This document shows positions 1-6,168 of a stretch of 7,985 bases of DNA, piece after piece. Origin of the DNA: Sphingomonadales bacterium (lineage in GTDB: Bacteria; Pseudomonadota; Alphaproteobacteria; Sphingomonadales; Sphingomonadaceae); contig JAIYAA010000078.1 in NCBI GenBank assembly GCA_027489295.1, positions 1-7,985 on the forward strand, in the 5' to 3' direction. Each line of letters opens with the position of its first letter. Positions within the stretch are counted from its first letter, which is position 1. The notes beneath the pieces were generated by a model, which worked only from the letters and a program-made list of their open reading frames with translations, was not told the DNA's origin and searched no databases. The position numbers and the translations under genes are program-made.

Positions 1-72
1 CTCGGCGGGCGCCTGCTGTGCGACCGCCGGGCTGGCGAGGACGAGTGCGGCGGCGAGAAGGAAAAGGCGCAT
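1..72 (-). CDS. Sec-exported protein, N-terminal fragment (cut by window edge)
   Basis: Only the first 24 codons are inside the window. Seen: an ATG at 70-72 (minus strand) is preceded by AGGAG at 79-83 with a 6-nt spacer. The reading frame stays open to the edge. The translation begins MRLFLLAAALVLASPAVAQQ, a textbook Sec signal peptide: a short n-region with one Arg, a Leu/Ala core, and an AVA|QQ signal peptidase I site after about residue 18. The mature part is only QQAPAE, so no family can be named. It starts 26 bp after the stop of the amidohydrolase gene, in the same direction, so it is probably the next gene of that operon and encodes a periplasmic or secreted protein. Export is fairly certain; function is unknown. 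Confidence 0.75.
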   Translation of the reverse strand, partial: MRLFLLAAALVLASPAVAQQAPAE

Positions 73-98
73 GGCTGGCTCCTGAAAATGAATAGCGT

Positions 99-2045
99 TC
101 AAACCGCCCAGCAGCCGCAGCCGAGCGCGCCCCAGAAGCTCTGGACGTCGGCGGCCGGCACGGTCGCGCCGAGGGCTGCGGCATGGTCGTGGCCATGGAC
201 CGAGCAGCTGCTGTGGCAGGCACAGGCGGAGGCCAGCTGGGCGCGCGCCTCCTGCGACTGGTGATAGCCGCCGAAGGTCGCGACCGGGGACCAATCGGGC
301 ATCGGCCGGGGCAGCACGGGGGCGAGCGAGGCGTAGTCGCCATCGCCGTGGACCACCTGCCCGCCGAGCAGCGTCAGCACCGAGCGGATATGGACGATCT
401 GGTCCTCGGGGACCGAAAAGTAATCGGCCGACAGCACCGCGAGATCGGCGAGCTGGCCCGCCTTGATCTGCCCCTTCTTGCCGACCTCGTTCGAGAACCA
501 GGTGTTCTCGTGCGTCCACATGGCGAGCGCCTTTTCGCGGCTGACACGGTTGGCGCCCAGATAGAGCTTGAGCCCGCCCACGGTGCGGCCGGTCACCAGC
601 CAGCTGAGCGACACCCAGGGATTGTAGCTCGCGACACGCGTGGCGTCGGTCCCCGCACCCACCGGCAGGCCGGCAGCGAGCATCTTGGCGATCGGCGGGG
701 TGCGTTCGGCGGCCTTGGCGCCGTAGCGCTCGACGAAATATTCGCCCTGATAGGCCATGCGGTGCTGCACGGCGATGCCGCCGCCAAGTGCCGCAATGCG
801 ATCGATATTGCGGTCGCTGATCGTCTCGGCATGGTCGAAGAACCAGTTTATGCCGGTCAGCGGGATGTCGCGGTGGACCTTCTCGTACACGTCGAGCGCG
901 CGGCCGATCGTCTGGTCATAGGTGGCGTGGAGGCGCCACGGCCAGCGATGCTCGGCAAGCAGGCGGATCACCGGCTCGAGATCGCCTTCCATGTTCGGCG
1001 GCATGTCCGGCCGGGCGACGCGGAAATCCTCGAAATCTGCGGCCGAATAGACCAGCATCTCGCCTGCGCCGTTGTGGCGGTAGCTGTCGTCGCCCTGCCC
1101 CGGCGTCACCTGCTTCACCCAGCCGGCGAAATCGGCCAGTTCTTCCTTCGGCTTCTGGGTGAACAGATTGTAGCTGATCCGCACGGTCAGCTGGCCGTCG
1201 GCGTGCAGCTTCTCGATGATGGCGTAATCGTCGGGATAGTTCTGGAAGCCGCCGCCCGCGTCGATCACGCCGGTGACGCCCAGCCCGTTCACTTCGCGCA
1301 TGAAGTGGCGGGTGGAATTCAGCTGATAGTCCTCGGGCAGCTTCGGGCCCTTGGCGAGCGTCGAATAGAGGATCGTCGCATTGGGATGCGCGAGCAGCAG
1401 GCCGGTCGGGTTGCCGGCAGTATCGCGGACGATCTCGCCGCCCGGCGGGTTCGGCGTGTCCTTGGTATAGCCCACCACCCGCAGTGCCGCGCCATTGAGC
1501 AGCGCGCGGTCATAGAGGTGGAGGATGAACACCGGCGTATCGGGCGCGACGGCATTGAGCTCGTCGATCGTCGGCAGTCGCTTCTCGACGAACTGGTGCT
1601 CGGTGAAGCCGCCAACCACGCGCACCCATTGCGGGGCGGGCGTGTTGTCGACCTGGCGCTTGAGCATCGCCATCGCGTCGGCGAGGCTCGGCACGCCGTC
1701 CCAGCGCAGTTCCATGTTATAGTTCAGGCCGCCGCGGATGATGTGCATGTGGCTGTCGATCAGCCCCGGGATTACCCGGCGGCGATGCGCGTCGATCACC
1801 TGCGCGTTCGGCGCGGCAGCGGCGCGGACCTCGGCCTCGCTGCCGACCGCGAGGAACTTGCCGTCGCGGATCGCGATCGCCTCGGCCACCGGGTTCTCAC
1901 GGTCGAGCGTCGTCACCTGCGCGTTGACGAGGATCAGATCGGTGGCGGGCATGCGGGCATTCCTTGCGAAAAGTGGCGTGGGCAGCAGCGCGCCGGCGGC
2001 GGTGGCACCGGCGGCGGCGAGGGTCTGTCGGCGCGTGAGGCTCAT
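99..2045 (-). CDS. Tat-exported YtcJ-like amidohydrolase with Cys/His-rich C-terminal tail
   Basis: A 648-residue metal-dependent hydrolase of the amidohydrolase_3 (YtcJ-like) family. These hydrolyse amide or related C-N bonds, and the substrate cannot be read from sequence. The N-terminus carries a twin-arginine signal (T-R-R-Q-T-L at 4-9, then an Ala-rich core to about residue 27), so it should be exported folded to the periplasm. Metal-site motifs are in the expected order: DSHMH at 97-101 (HxH), RLHAT (His373), FDHAE (His405) and GTDAT (Asp467). The composite beta-domain closes the protein around KAGQLADLAVLS (528-539). Residues 608-648 form an unusual tail with five Cys (608, 610, 614, 643, 645) and four His (611, 617, 619, 621), not part of the usual fold. 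The ATG overlaps the XapX stop by 4 bp (ATGA), indicating translational coupling. The family call is firm; the substrate is open. Confidence 0.9.
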   Translation of the reverse strand: MSLTRRQTLAAAGATAAGALLPTPLFARNARMPATDLILVNAQVTTLDRENPVAEAIAIRDGKFLAVGSEAEVRAAAAPNAQVIDAHRRRVIPGLIDSHMHIIRGGLNYNMELRWDGVPSLADAMAMLKRQVDNTPAPQWVRVVGGFTEHQFVEKRLPTIDELNAVAPDTPVFILHLYDRALLNGAALRVVGYTKDTPNPPGGEIVRDTAGNPTGLLLAHPNATILYSTLAKGPKLPEDYQLNSTRHFMREVNGLGVTGVIDAGGGFQNYPDDYAIIEKLHADGQLTVRISYNLFTQKPKEELADFAGWVKQVTPGQGDDSYRHNGAGEMLVYSAADFEDFRVARPDMPPNMEGDLEPVIRLLAEHRWPWRLHATYDQTIGRALDVYEKVHRDIPLTGINWFFDHAETISDRNIDRIAALGGGIAVQHRMAYQGEYFVERYGAKAAERTPPIAKMLAAGLPVGAGTDATRVASYNPWVSLSWLVTGRTVGGLKLYLGANRVSREKALAMWTHENTWFSNEVGKKGQIKAGQLADLAVLSADYFSVPEDQIVHIRSVLTLLGGQVVHGDGDYASLAPVLPRPMPDWSPVATFGGYHQSQEARAQLASACACHSSCSVHGHDHAAALGATVPAADVQSFWGALGCGCWAV

Positions 2046-2290
2046 GCCTGGTCGTCGGGCTTCTTCACCGGCACGCCGAGGATCTGTTCGGCGCAGTCGG
2101 TGCGGAGGTACGCGACGACGTCGTGGCCGGCGAAGAGCCGCTTCGCCACCGGCACCGCCTGCTCGCCAAGCAGCATGCCGAGCAGGCCGATCAGTGCGAT
2201 CGTCGGTGGCGCCGGTGATTTGACGCCGAAGAGGCTGTAGATGACCCCCACCAGCAAGCCGATGGCGAGCGAGATCAGATAGGGCTTCAT
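2042..2290 (-). CDS. XapX-domain small membrane protein
   Basis: An 82-residue protein matching the XapX domain (DUF1427 type), a small family of unknown function. Two hydrophobic stretches are visible, about residues 4-23 (YLISLAIGLLVGVIYSLFGV) and 30-43, separated by the characteristic K-S-P-A-P-P turn and followed by G-E-Q. A more polar C-terminal part (50-82) is probably cytoplasmic. An upstream in-frame extension is open to position 2599, but it lies inside the hydrolase gene and is Arg-rich nonsense. The ATG at 2288-2290 is preferred because GGGGAGGA at 2297-2304 sits 6 nt upstream. The gene begins 26 bp after the alpha/beta hydrolase stop and overlaps the amidohydrolase start by 4 bp. 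Role unknown; a transport or membrane-anchoring part for the neighbouring enzymes is only a guess. Confidence 0.88.
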   Translation of the reverse strand: MKPYLISLAIGLLVGVIYSLFGVKSPAPPTIALIGLLGMLLGEQAVPVAKRLFAGHDVVAYLRTDCAEQILGVPVKKPDDQA

Positions 2291-2316
2291 GGTACGTCCT
2301 CCCCGGCGCCGGTCGA

Positions 2317-3156
2317 TCAGCCGCGCACGAAGGCGAGGATGTCGGGGTTCAGCACGTCGGCGTGCGTCGTCAGCAGGCCGTGGGGCATGCCGGGGTAGAT
2401 CTTCAGCGTCGGATTCGGCAGCAGCTTGGCCTGCAGCTCGGCGCCCTGATGGTACGGCACCACCTGATCGTCGTCGCCGGCGAGCACGAGCGTCGGCACG
2501 GTCATCGCCTTGAGGTCGGCGGTCTGGTCGGTCTCGGAAAAGGCCTTGATGCCGTCGACATGCGCCTTGGCGCTGCCCATCATGCCCTGGCGCCACCAAT
2601 TGTCGATCACGCCCGGATAGACCTTCGCGCCGTCGCGGTTGAAGCCGTAGAACGGCCCGGCGGCGACATCGCGGAAGAACTGCGCGCGGTTGTCCGCGGT
2701 ACCCTTGCGAAAGCCGTCGAACACTTCGAGCGGCAGGCCGTTCGGATAGGCTTCGGTCTTCGCCATGATCGGCGGGACGGCCGCGACCAGCACCGCCTTG
2801 GCGACGCGGCCCTGCGGAATGCCATATTTGGCGACATAGCGGGCGACTTCGCCGCCGCCGGTCGAGTGGCCGATATGCACGGCGTTGCGCAGGTTCAGAT
2901 GCTCGGCGACCGCCGCGGCGTCGGCGGCATAATGGTCCATGTCGTGCCCGTCGCTCACCTGCTCGGAGCGGCCATGGCCGCGGCGGTCATGCGCGACGAC
3001 GCGGAAACCGTGCTGGAGGAAGAACAGCAGCTGCGCGTCCCAGTCGTCCGACGAGAGCGGCCAGCCATGATGGAACATGATCGGCTGGGCATCCTTGGGG
3101 CCCCAATCCTTGAAGAAGATCGAGACGCCGTCCTTGGTGGTCACGGTGGAGGTCAT
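2317..3156 (-). CDS. alpha/beta hydrolase, non-heme chloroperoxidase / arylesterase-like
   Basis: A 279-residue alpha/beta-hydrolase of the cofactor-free haloperoxidase/arylesterase group, which are serine esterases that can also show perhydrolase activity. Seen: HHGWP at 29-33 (oxyanion region), the nucleophile elbow GHSTGG with Ser98, the acid in AGDDDQVVP (Asp228), and His259 in GMPHGL. The whole catalytic triad is therefore present and the length is typical. There is no signal peptide, so it is cytoplasmic. Start choice: AAGGA at 3166-3170 lies 9 nt before the ATG at 3154-3156. The ATG three codons earlier (3163-3165) abuts the same AAGGA and cannot use it. It sits 86 bp after the isochorismatase-like gene and 26 bp before XapX. 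The natural substrate is unknown. Confidence 0.9.
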   Translation of the reverse strand: MTSTVTTKDGVSIFFKDWGPKDAQPIMFHHGWPLSSDDWDAQLLFFLQHGFRVVAHDRRGHGRSEQVSDGHDMDHYAADAAAVAEHLNLRNAVHIGHSTGGGEVARYVAKYGIPQGRVAKAVLVAAVPPIMAKTEAYPNGLPLEVFDGFRKGTADNRAQFFRDVAAGPFYGFNRDGAKVYPGVIDNWWRQGMMGSAKAHVDGIKAFSETDQTADLKAMTVPTLVLAGDDDQVVPYHQGAELQAKLLPNPTLKIYPGMPHGLLTTHADVLNPDILAFVRG

Positions 3157-3165
3157 GGGGTGCAT

Positions 3166-3170
3166 TCCTT
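3166..3170 (-). promoter_or_regulatory. Shine-Dalgarno deciding the hydrolase start
   Basis: AAGGA on the minus strand with 9 nt to the ATG at 3156. It immediately abuts the alternative in-frame ATG at 3165, which argues against that longer start (three extra residues). Confidence 0.6.
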
Positions 3171-3242
3171 GTCTTGGAGCAGGAAAAGGGGGTGGGCCCG
3201 ACGGCACTGGGGAGGGCGGGCGCCGCCAGGCCCGTGGGCAAC

Positions 3243-3899
3243 TCAATGGCCTTCGGAGGCGCCGAACATCGTCTTGGCGTAGGTGACGCCCAGGCCGTAG
3301 GCGCCGGCCCACTGCTTCGCGATGCCGGTAGTCGAGTCGTAGGTCTCGGCGCGCGCCCAGTCGCGCTGCAGCTCGAGCAGATACTGGAGCGAGGTCATCG
3401 GCACCGCGCCCAGCTGGATCATCCGCTGCACCGCGCGCTCATGCGCTTCGGTCGAGATATCGCCGCAGGCGTCGGCGATGAAATACGCCTCGAAGCCCTG
3501 GTCGATGGCGGACGCCACCGGCCCGACGATGCAGACGCTGGTCCACAGGCCGGCGAAGACGATGCGCGGCGTGGCGATGCGGTTGATCTCCTCGATCACC
3601 GCGGCATCTTCCCAGGTGTTCATCGAGGTGCGGTCGAGCAGCGCCTGGCCCGGAAACGCATCGGTAACTTCGCTGAACATCGGGCCCGAGAAGCTCTTCT
3701 CGGCCACCGTCGTCAGGATCGTCGGCACGTCGAACGACTTGGCGGCGCGCGCAATCAGGCCGGCATTGTTGCGCAGGATCGTGGCGTCGATCGACTTGGT
3801 GGCGAAGGCCATCTGCGACTGGTAATCAATCAGCACGAGTGCGTGATTGGTCGGCGAGATCAGCGACTTGCCCGGCGTTGCGGTTGCGGTGAGAGTCAT
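3243..3899 (-). CDS. isochorismatase-fold cysteine hydrolase, YcaC-like
   Basis: A 218-residue cysteine hydrolase of the isochorismatase superfamily, closest by eye to the YcaC group of unknown substrate. Seen: the N-terminal catalytic Asp in VLIDYQ (Asp25), the PTILTT strand (59-64), Arg90 about where the family carries its basic residue, and the nucleophile in LWTSVC (Cys123). It is followed by the YcaC-type segments GFEAYFIADAC (135-145) and LLELQRDW (174-181). The true isochorismatases of siderophore synthesis carry other domains and neighbours, none of which are here. The start is the ATG at 3897-3899, with AAGGAG at 3907-3912 and a 7-nt spacer. The frame is open further to 4052, but that part is an unlikely Arg/Pro-rich extension through an AT-rich control region. 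It is the first gene of the hydrolase operon. Family firm, reaction open. Confidence 0.88.
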   Translation of the reverse strand: MTLTATATPGKSLISPTNHALVLIDYQSQMAFATKSIDATILRNNAGLIARAAKSFDVPTILTTVAEKSFSGPMFSEVTDAFPGQALLDRTSMNTWEDAAVIEEINRIATPRIVFAGLWTSVCIVGPVASAIDQGFEAYFIADACGDISTEAHERAVQRMIQLGAVPMTSLQYLLELQRDWARAETYDSTTGIAKQWAGAYGLGVTYAKTMFGASEGH

Positions 3900-4154
3900 G
3901 GGGCGGCTCCTTGTTCTGCCGGGATCCGGCGTCGATGGGTGCAGAATAGCCGGCACGGATTTTCCGAAAATTCGGATAAATTTATTCGTACCGTTCCATT
4001 CTTTCGAACAGTTGGCGGCCTGGCCTACGCCGCGGGCGCCAGATGCGCGCACGGCAGCGAACCGCCAGCTGCAGCCCTAGGCGGCCCAGGCAGCGCGGGT
4101 CTTGGACGGGATTGATGCGATCGGAAGGTTTCGCCCGGATCGGGCGGCGGACGC
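3900..4154. promoter_or_regulatory. 255-bp control region upstream of the hydrolase operon
   Basis: The gap between the response-regulator stop and the isochorismatase-like ATG. Positions 3957-4012 are strikingly AT-rich for this window and hold nested dyads: CCGAA-AA-TTCGG at 3964-3975, the perfect palindrome ATAAATTTAT at 3976-3985 (arms extend to 3973-3988 with one mismatch), and TTCGAA near 4003-4008. A poor -10-like TATTCT lies on the minus strand at 3943-3948 with no good -35. I infer the operon promoter and an operator lie here, but the exact promoter cannot be fixed. The rest (4013-4130) is GC-rich and shows nothing convincing. Confidence 0.5.
4132..4146 (-). terminator. small GC hairpin after the response regulator gene
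   Basis: CGCCCG-GAT-CGGGCG, a perfect 6-bp stem with a 3-nt loop, begins 8 bp past the stop of the response-regulator gene. No T-run follows on the minus strand, so it would be at best a weak intrinsic terminator. It may equally be GC background. Confidence 0.3.
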
Positions 4155-4817
4155 CTAGAGCTCGATCAGGCCGCGCTTGGCGGCGATCGTCACCGCATGG
4201 GTTCTGTCGTTCGCCCCCAGCTTGGCGAACAGCGCCTTCATATGGCCCTTCACCGTTTCTTCGGAGAGTTCGAGTCGCGCGGCGATCTGCTTGTTCGAAT
4301 TGCCGAGCGCGGCGAGCGACAGGACGGAGACTTCGCGCTCGGTCAGGTCTTCGTCGAGCACGTGCAGCGCGATCGCGGTCGCCACGCTGGCGTCGAGATG
4401 CTTGCCGCCGTGATGCACCGATCGGATCGCATCGAGCAGCTGGTTGCGCAGGCTCGCCTTGAGCAGATAGCCCATCGCCCCTGCCCGCAGCGCCTTCAGC
4501 GCGCGCGCATCGCCGGCATAGGTGGTAAGCACGATGATCCGCGCGTCGGGCGACGCCGCGCGGATCGCGGTGATCGCGTCCAGGCCGGACATCTCCGCCA
4601 TCTGCAGGTCCATCAGCACCAGATCGGGCTGGAGCCGGGCATGGAGCGCGATCGCCTCCGCACCGCCGCTCGCCTCGCCGACGATTGTCATGTCGGCCTG
4701 GGTGGAGACGACCGCGCGTACGCCTTCGCGCAGCAATACGTGATCGTCGACCAGCAGGATGCGGATCGGCGCGGTACCGCTGGCGGCCGGTCGGCCGCTG
4801 GAGGCCCTGGTCAACAT
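4155..4817 (-). CDS. NarL/FixJ-family response regulator (receiver + LuxR HTH)
   Basis: A two-domain response regulator of 220 residues. The receiver spans about 18-135: acidic pair Asp24/Asp25 in LLVDDH, phospho-acceptor Asp70 in LVLMDLQM, Thr98 in VLTTY, Lys120 in YLLKAS. A canonical LuxR-type helix-turn-helix follows (LTEREVSVL from 158; NKQIAARLELSEETVKGHM at 175-193). All phosphorelay residues are intact, so it should be driven by a histidine kinase. None is encoded in the window. Start choice is uncertain: the ATG at 4815-4817 gives the usual length, while an ATG at 4851-4853 would add 12 residues. Neither has a strong ribosome binding site. A longer open frame to 5000 runs through the M17-like gene and is rejected. 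Same direction as the AraC and M17-like genes, 67 bp after the latter, so probably co-transcribed. It lies upstream of the hydrolase operon, a likely target by position only. Confidence 0.88.
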   Translation of the reverse strand: MLTRASSGRPAASGTAPIRILLVDDHVLLREGVRAVVSTQADMTIVGEASGGAEAIALHARLQPDLVLMDLQMAEMSGLDAITAIRAASPDARIIVLTTYAGDARALKALRAGAMGYLLKASLRNQLLDAIRSVHHGGKHLDASVATAIALHVLDEDLTEREVSVLSLAALGNSNKQIAARLELSEETVKGHMKALFAKLGANDRTHAVTIAAKRGLIEL

Positions 4818-4884
4818 GATACGCGCATCATCCCCGTGAAACCGTGGGAGCATAGCAGTTCGCCGGAGCCCTTGCACCCGGGCC

Positions 4885-5430
4885 TCACGGCCATGCCGCA
4901 AGCGCGGCGGCCAGGGTGTCGGCGGTGCGGGCGCCGTCGCCGTTGCGGATATCGAAGGTCCAGTGCATCGCGGCGGCATCGCCCGCACCGCCCTGCGCAT
5001 CGATCGCGGCGAGGACGCCGCGCATCATTGCGGCGGCGCTGGGGCCCACCTGCGCGGCGGTCAGGTCGAGCTCCGACCAGCCGAGCAGGCACGCCACCGA
5101 GGCGGCGCCGATCCGCAGCGCCGCGTGCATCGCCACACCGGCAAGATTGCCCACCGCCGCCGGCTGCGCCGCCAGCGACGCGCCCATGCCGATCAGCATC
5201 AGCGTGCCCGCGCGGATCGGTGCGGGCGGGCGCGTGAGCATCAGCGTTTCGCCGAAGCCGCCGCTGAAGATGCCCCCCTCCCGAAGCCGCGACAGCGTGC
5301 CGTGCAGCACATGGTCGAGCGCGTCCGCGCCACCGCGATGCGCGTGCGTCACGTCCTTTTCGAGCATGCCGACGATCAGGAGATCATCGGCTGCCGCGAC
5401 GACGTCGATCTGGGCGGCGGCGAAGGTCAC
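4885..5430 (-). CDS. stand-alone peptidase M17 (leucyl aminopeptidase) N-terminal domain protein
   Basis: A protein of about 181 residues resembling the N-terminal, macro-like domain of M17 leucyl aminopeptidases. Seen: DDLLIVGML (15-23), the helix segment ALDHVLHGTLSRLREGG (37-53), FSGGFGETLML (55-65), RPPAPI (67-72) and the strand TLMLIGMG (76-83). The frame ends with TGA at 4885-4887, so the catalytic C-terminal half with its two-zinc site is absent. A peptidase role is therefore unlikely. In PepA this N-domain takes part in DNA binding, which makes a regulatory or ligand-binding role conceivable here. Start uncertain: GTG at 5428-5430 fits the domain boundary; a TTG at 5476-5478, 7 bp after the AraC stop, would give 197 residues. 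Neither has a clear Shine-Dalgarno. It sits between two regulator genes in one direction. Confidence 0.75.
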   Translation of the reverse strand: MTFAAAQIDVVAAADDLLIVGMLEKDVTHAHRGGADALDHVLHGTLSRLREGGIFSGGFGETLMLTRPPAPIRAGTLMLIGMGASLAAQPAAVGNLAGVAMHAALRIGAASVACLLGWSELDLTAAQVGPSAAAMMRGVLAAIDAQGGAGDAAAMHWTFDIRNGDGARTADTLAAALAAWP

Positions 5431-5485
5431 GCCGCGCCATGCGCCCAAGGCGCGCGAACCCGGGTGCTCCCTGTGCAAGTCCGCG

Positions 5486-6049
5486 TCAGCCGGCTTGCTG
5501 CCACGTCCGCCGCCACGCGAGCGGCGTCGTCCCCACCAGGCGGCGGAACAATCGGGTTAGGTGCGCCTGATCGCTCATCCCGCAGGCGCAGGCGATCTGG
5601 GAGAGCGTGTCCTGGGTATCGCGCATCAGCAACTGTGCACGGCGAATGCGCTGGCGGACGATATAGCCGTGCGGCGTCTCCCCGGTGCTCACCTTGAAGG
5701 CGCGGCAGAAATGGCCGGTGCTGAGCTGGGCGACCTGCGCCAACGTCGCGGTGAAGATCGGCCCTTGCAGATGCGCATCGACATGGGCGAGGACGCGGCG
5801 CAGCTGCCAGCCCGCCAGCCCGCCCTTTGCCAGCCCCTTGGGCTGCGCGGTCCGATCGGGCAGCAGCAGCTCCTCGGCCTCGCTGGGATCGCCTTGCGCG
5901 ATCAGGCTCGACAGTCGCTCCAGATAGCGACGGGCCATCGGCGGATCCTCGTCGAGCGAGCGCATCGCGCCGGCAAGCAGTGCCGCCAGCTCCGGTCCGC
6001 CGCCCGGTTGGGAGGACGTGCCTGCATCGATCAAAGCCTGGTGGTACAT
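5486..6049 (-). CDS. short AraC/XylS-family transcriptional regulator
   Basis: A 187-residue DNA-binding protein of the AraC family. The C-terminal half (about 82-183) contains both helix-turn-helix units: LAQVAQLSTGHFCRAFKVST at 103-122 and LSQIACACGMSDQAHLTRLF at 149-168, ending in the family signature GTTPLAWRR (173-181). The N-terminal 80 residues are short and helical-looking, with no cupin-type effector domain, so ligand sensing is not evident. The ATG at 6047-6049 lies 3 nt from a GGGGATGGA stretch that is buried in a perfect hairpin (6053-6076). It is followed closely by the M17 N-domain gene and then the response regulator, likely as one operon. Targets are unknown; the direct repeats upstream (6137-6168) could be an autoregulatory site. 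Confidence 0.88.
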   Translation of the reverse strand: MYHQALIDAGTSSQPGGGPELAALLAGAMRSLDEDPPMARRYLERLSSLIAQGDPSEAEELLLPDRTAQPKGLAKGGLAGWQLRRVLAHVDAHLQGPIFTATLAQVAQLSTGHFCRAFKVSTGETPHGYIVRQRIRRAQLLMRDTQDTLSQIACACGMSDQAHLTRLFRRLVGTTPLAWRRTWQQAG

Positions 6050-6052
6050 GGT

Positions 6053-6076
6053 TCCATCCCCGTCTTTCGGGATGGA
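6053..6076 (-). promoter_or_regulatory. hairpin covering the AraC-gene ribosome binding site
   Basis: A perfect 8-bp inverted repeat, TCCATCCC at 6053-6060 and GGGATGGA at 6069-6076, with an 8-nt loop. On the minus-strand mRNA the 3' arm is the purine-rich GGGAUGGA, 3 nt before the AUG of the AraC-family gene. If formed, the stem hides the presumed Shine-Dalgarno. It could instead be an operator dyad on DNA. A 10-bp palindrome GTCGCGCGAC (6079-6088) lies next to it. Confidence 0.45.
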
Positions 6077-6095
6077 GTGTCGCGCGACGCGCAGC

Positions 6096-6119
6096 GCTGC
6101 GGAATCGAACCTCCGCAGC
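6096..6119. terminator. hairpin between the zincin gene and the AraC gene
   Basis: GCTGCGG at 6096-6102 and CCGCAGC at 6113-6119 form a perfect 7-bp stem with a 10-nt loop, 28 bp past the stop of the vgr-related gene. No T-run follows on the minus strand, so it is only a possible weak terminator or 5'-leader structure. Confidence 0.3.
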
Positions 6120-6136
6120 CTGGTGCAGACCTTTGA

Positions 6137-6168
6137 GTTGGGGTCGCTATACCAAGGGTTGGGGTAGC
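6137..6168. repeat. 11-bp direct repeat, 21-bp period
   Basis: GTTGGGGTCGC at 6137-6147 and GTTGGGGTAGC at 6158-6168 match at 10 of 11 positions and start exactly 21 bp apart. AraC-family proteins commonly bind two direct repeats on one DNA face, about two helical turns apart. The pair lies about 90-120 bp upstream of the AraC-family start and runs into the end of the vgr-related gene. Confidence 0.4.

Noticed and set aside
183..2240. Very long open frame on the plus strand (685 codons) opposite the amidohydrolase
   Set aside because: It is an antisense shadow caused by GC-rich third codon positions. The translation is His/Arg/Gly-rich without domains, and the minus-strand protein has clear catalytic motifs.
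2291..2599. N-terminal extension of the XapX frame to 185 residues
   Set aside because: It would overlap the hydrolase gene with Arg-rich sequence, while a strong ribosome binding site marks the internal ATG at 2290.
3157..3242. GC-rich 86-bp gap between the two hydrolase genes as a possible terminator
   Set aside because: Only very short self-complementary pieces (such as GCCC-GT-GGGC) and no T-run; no support for a transcription break.
3900..4052. 51-residue N-terminal extension of the isochorismatase-like protein
   Set aside because: It runs through the AT-rich control region, has no family similarity, and the downstream ATG has an ideal AAGGAG.
4816..4831. ATGAT-ACGCGC-ATCAT dyad at the response-regulator start
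   Set aside because: Five-base arms overlapping a start codon are easily found by chance; not enough to call an operator.
2362..5697. Further long plus-strand open frames (2362-3282, 3174-4115, 4197-5237, 4963-5697)
   Set aside because: They lie opposite recognised genes, cross gene boundaries and intergenic control regions, and show no family resemblance.
6101..6111. GGTTCGATTCC on the minus strand, like a tRNA T-arm (possible tRNA end or integration scar)
   Set aside because: The flanking bases do not form a proper 5-bp T stem, there is no acceptor stem or CCA, and the bases are better explained as the loop of a 7-bp hairpin.
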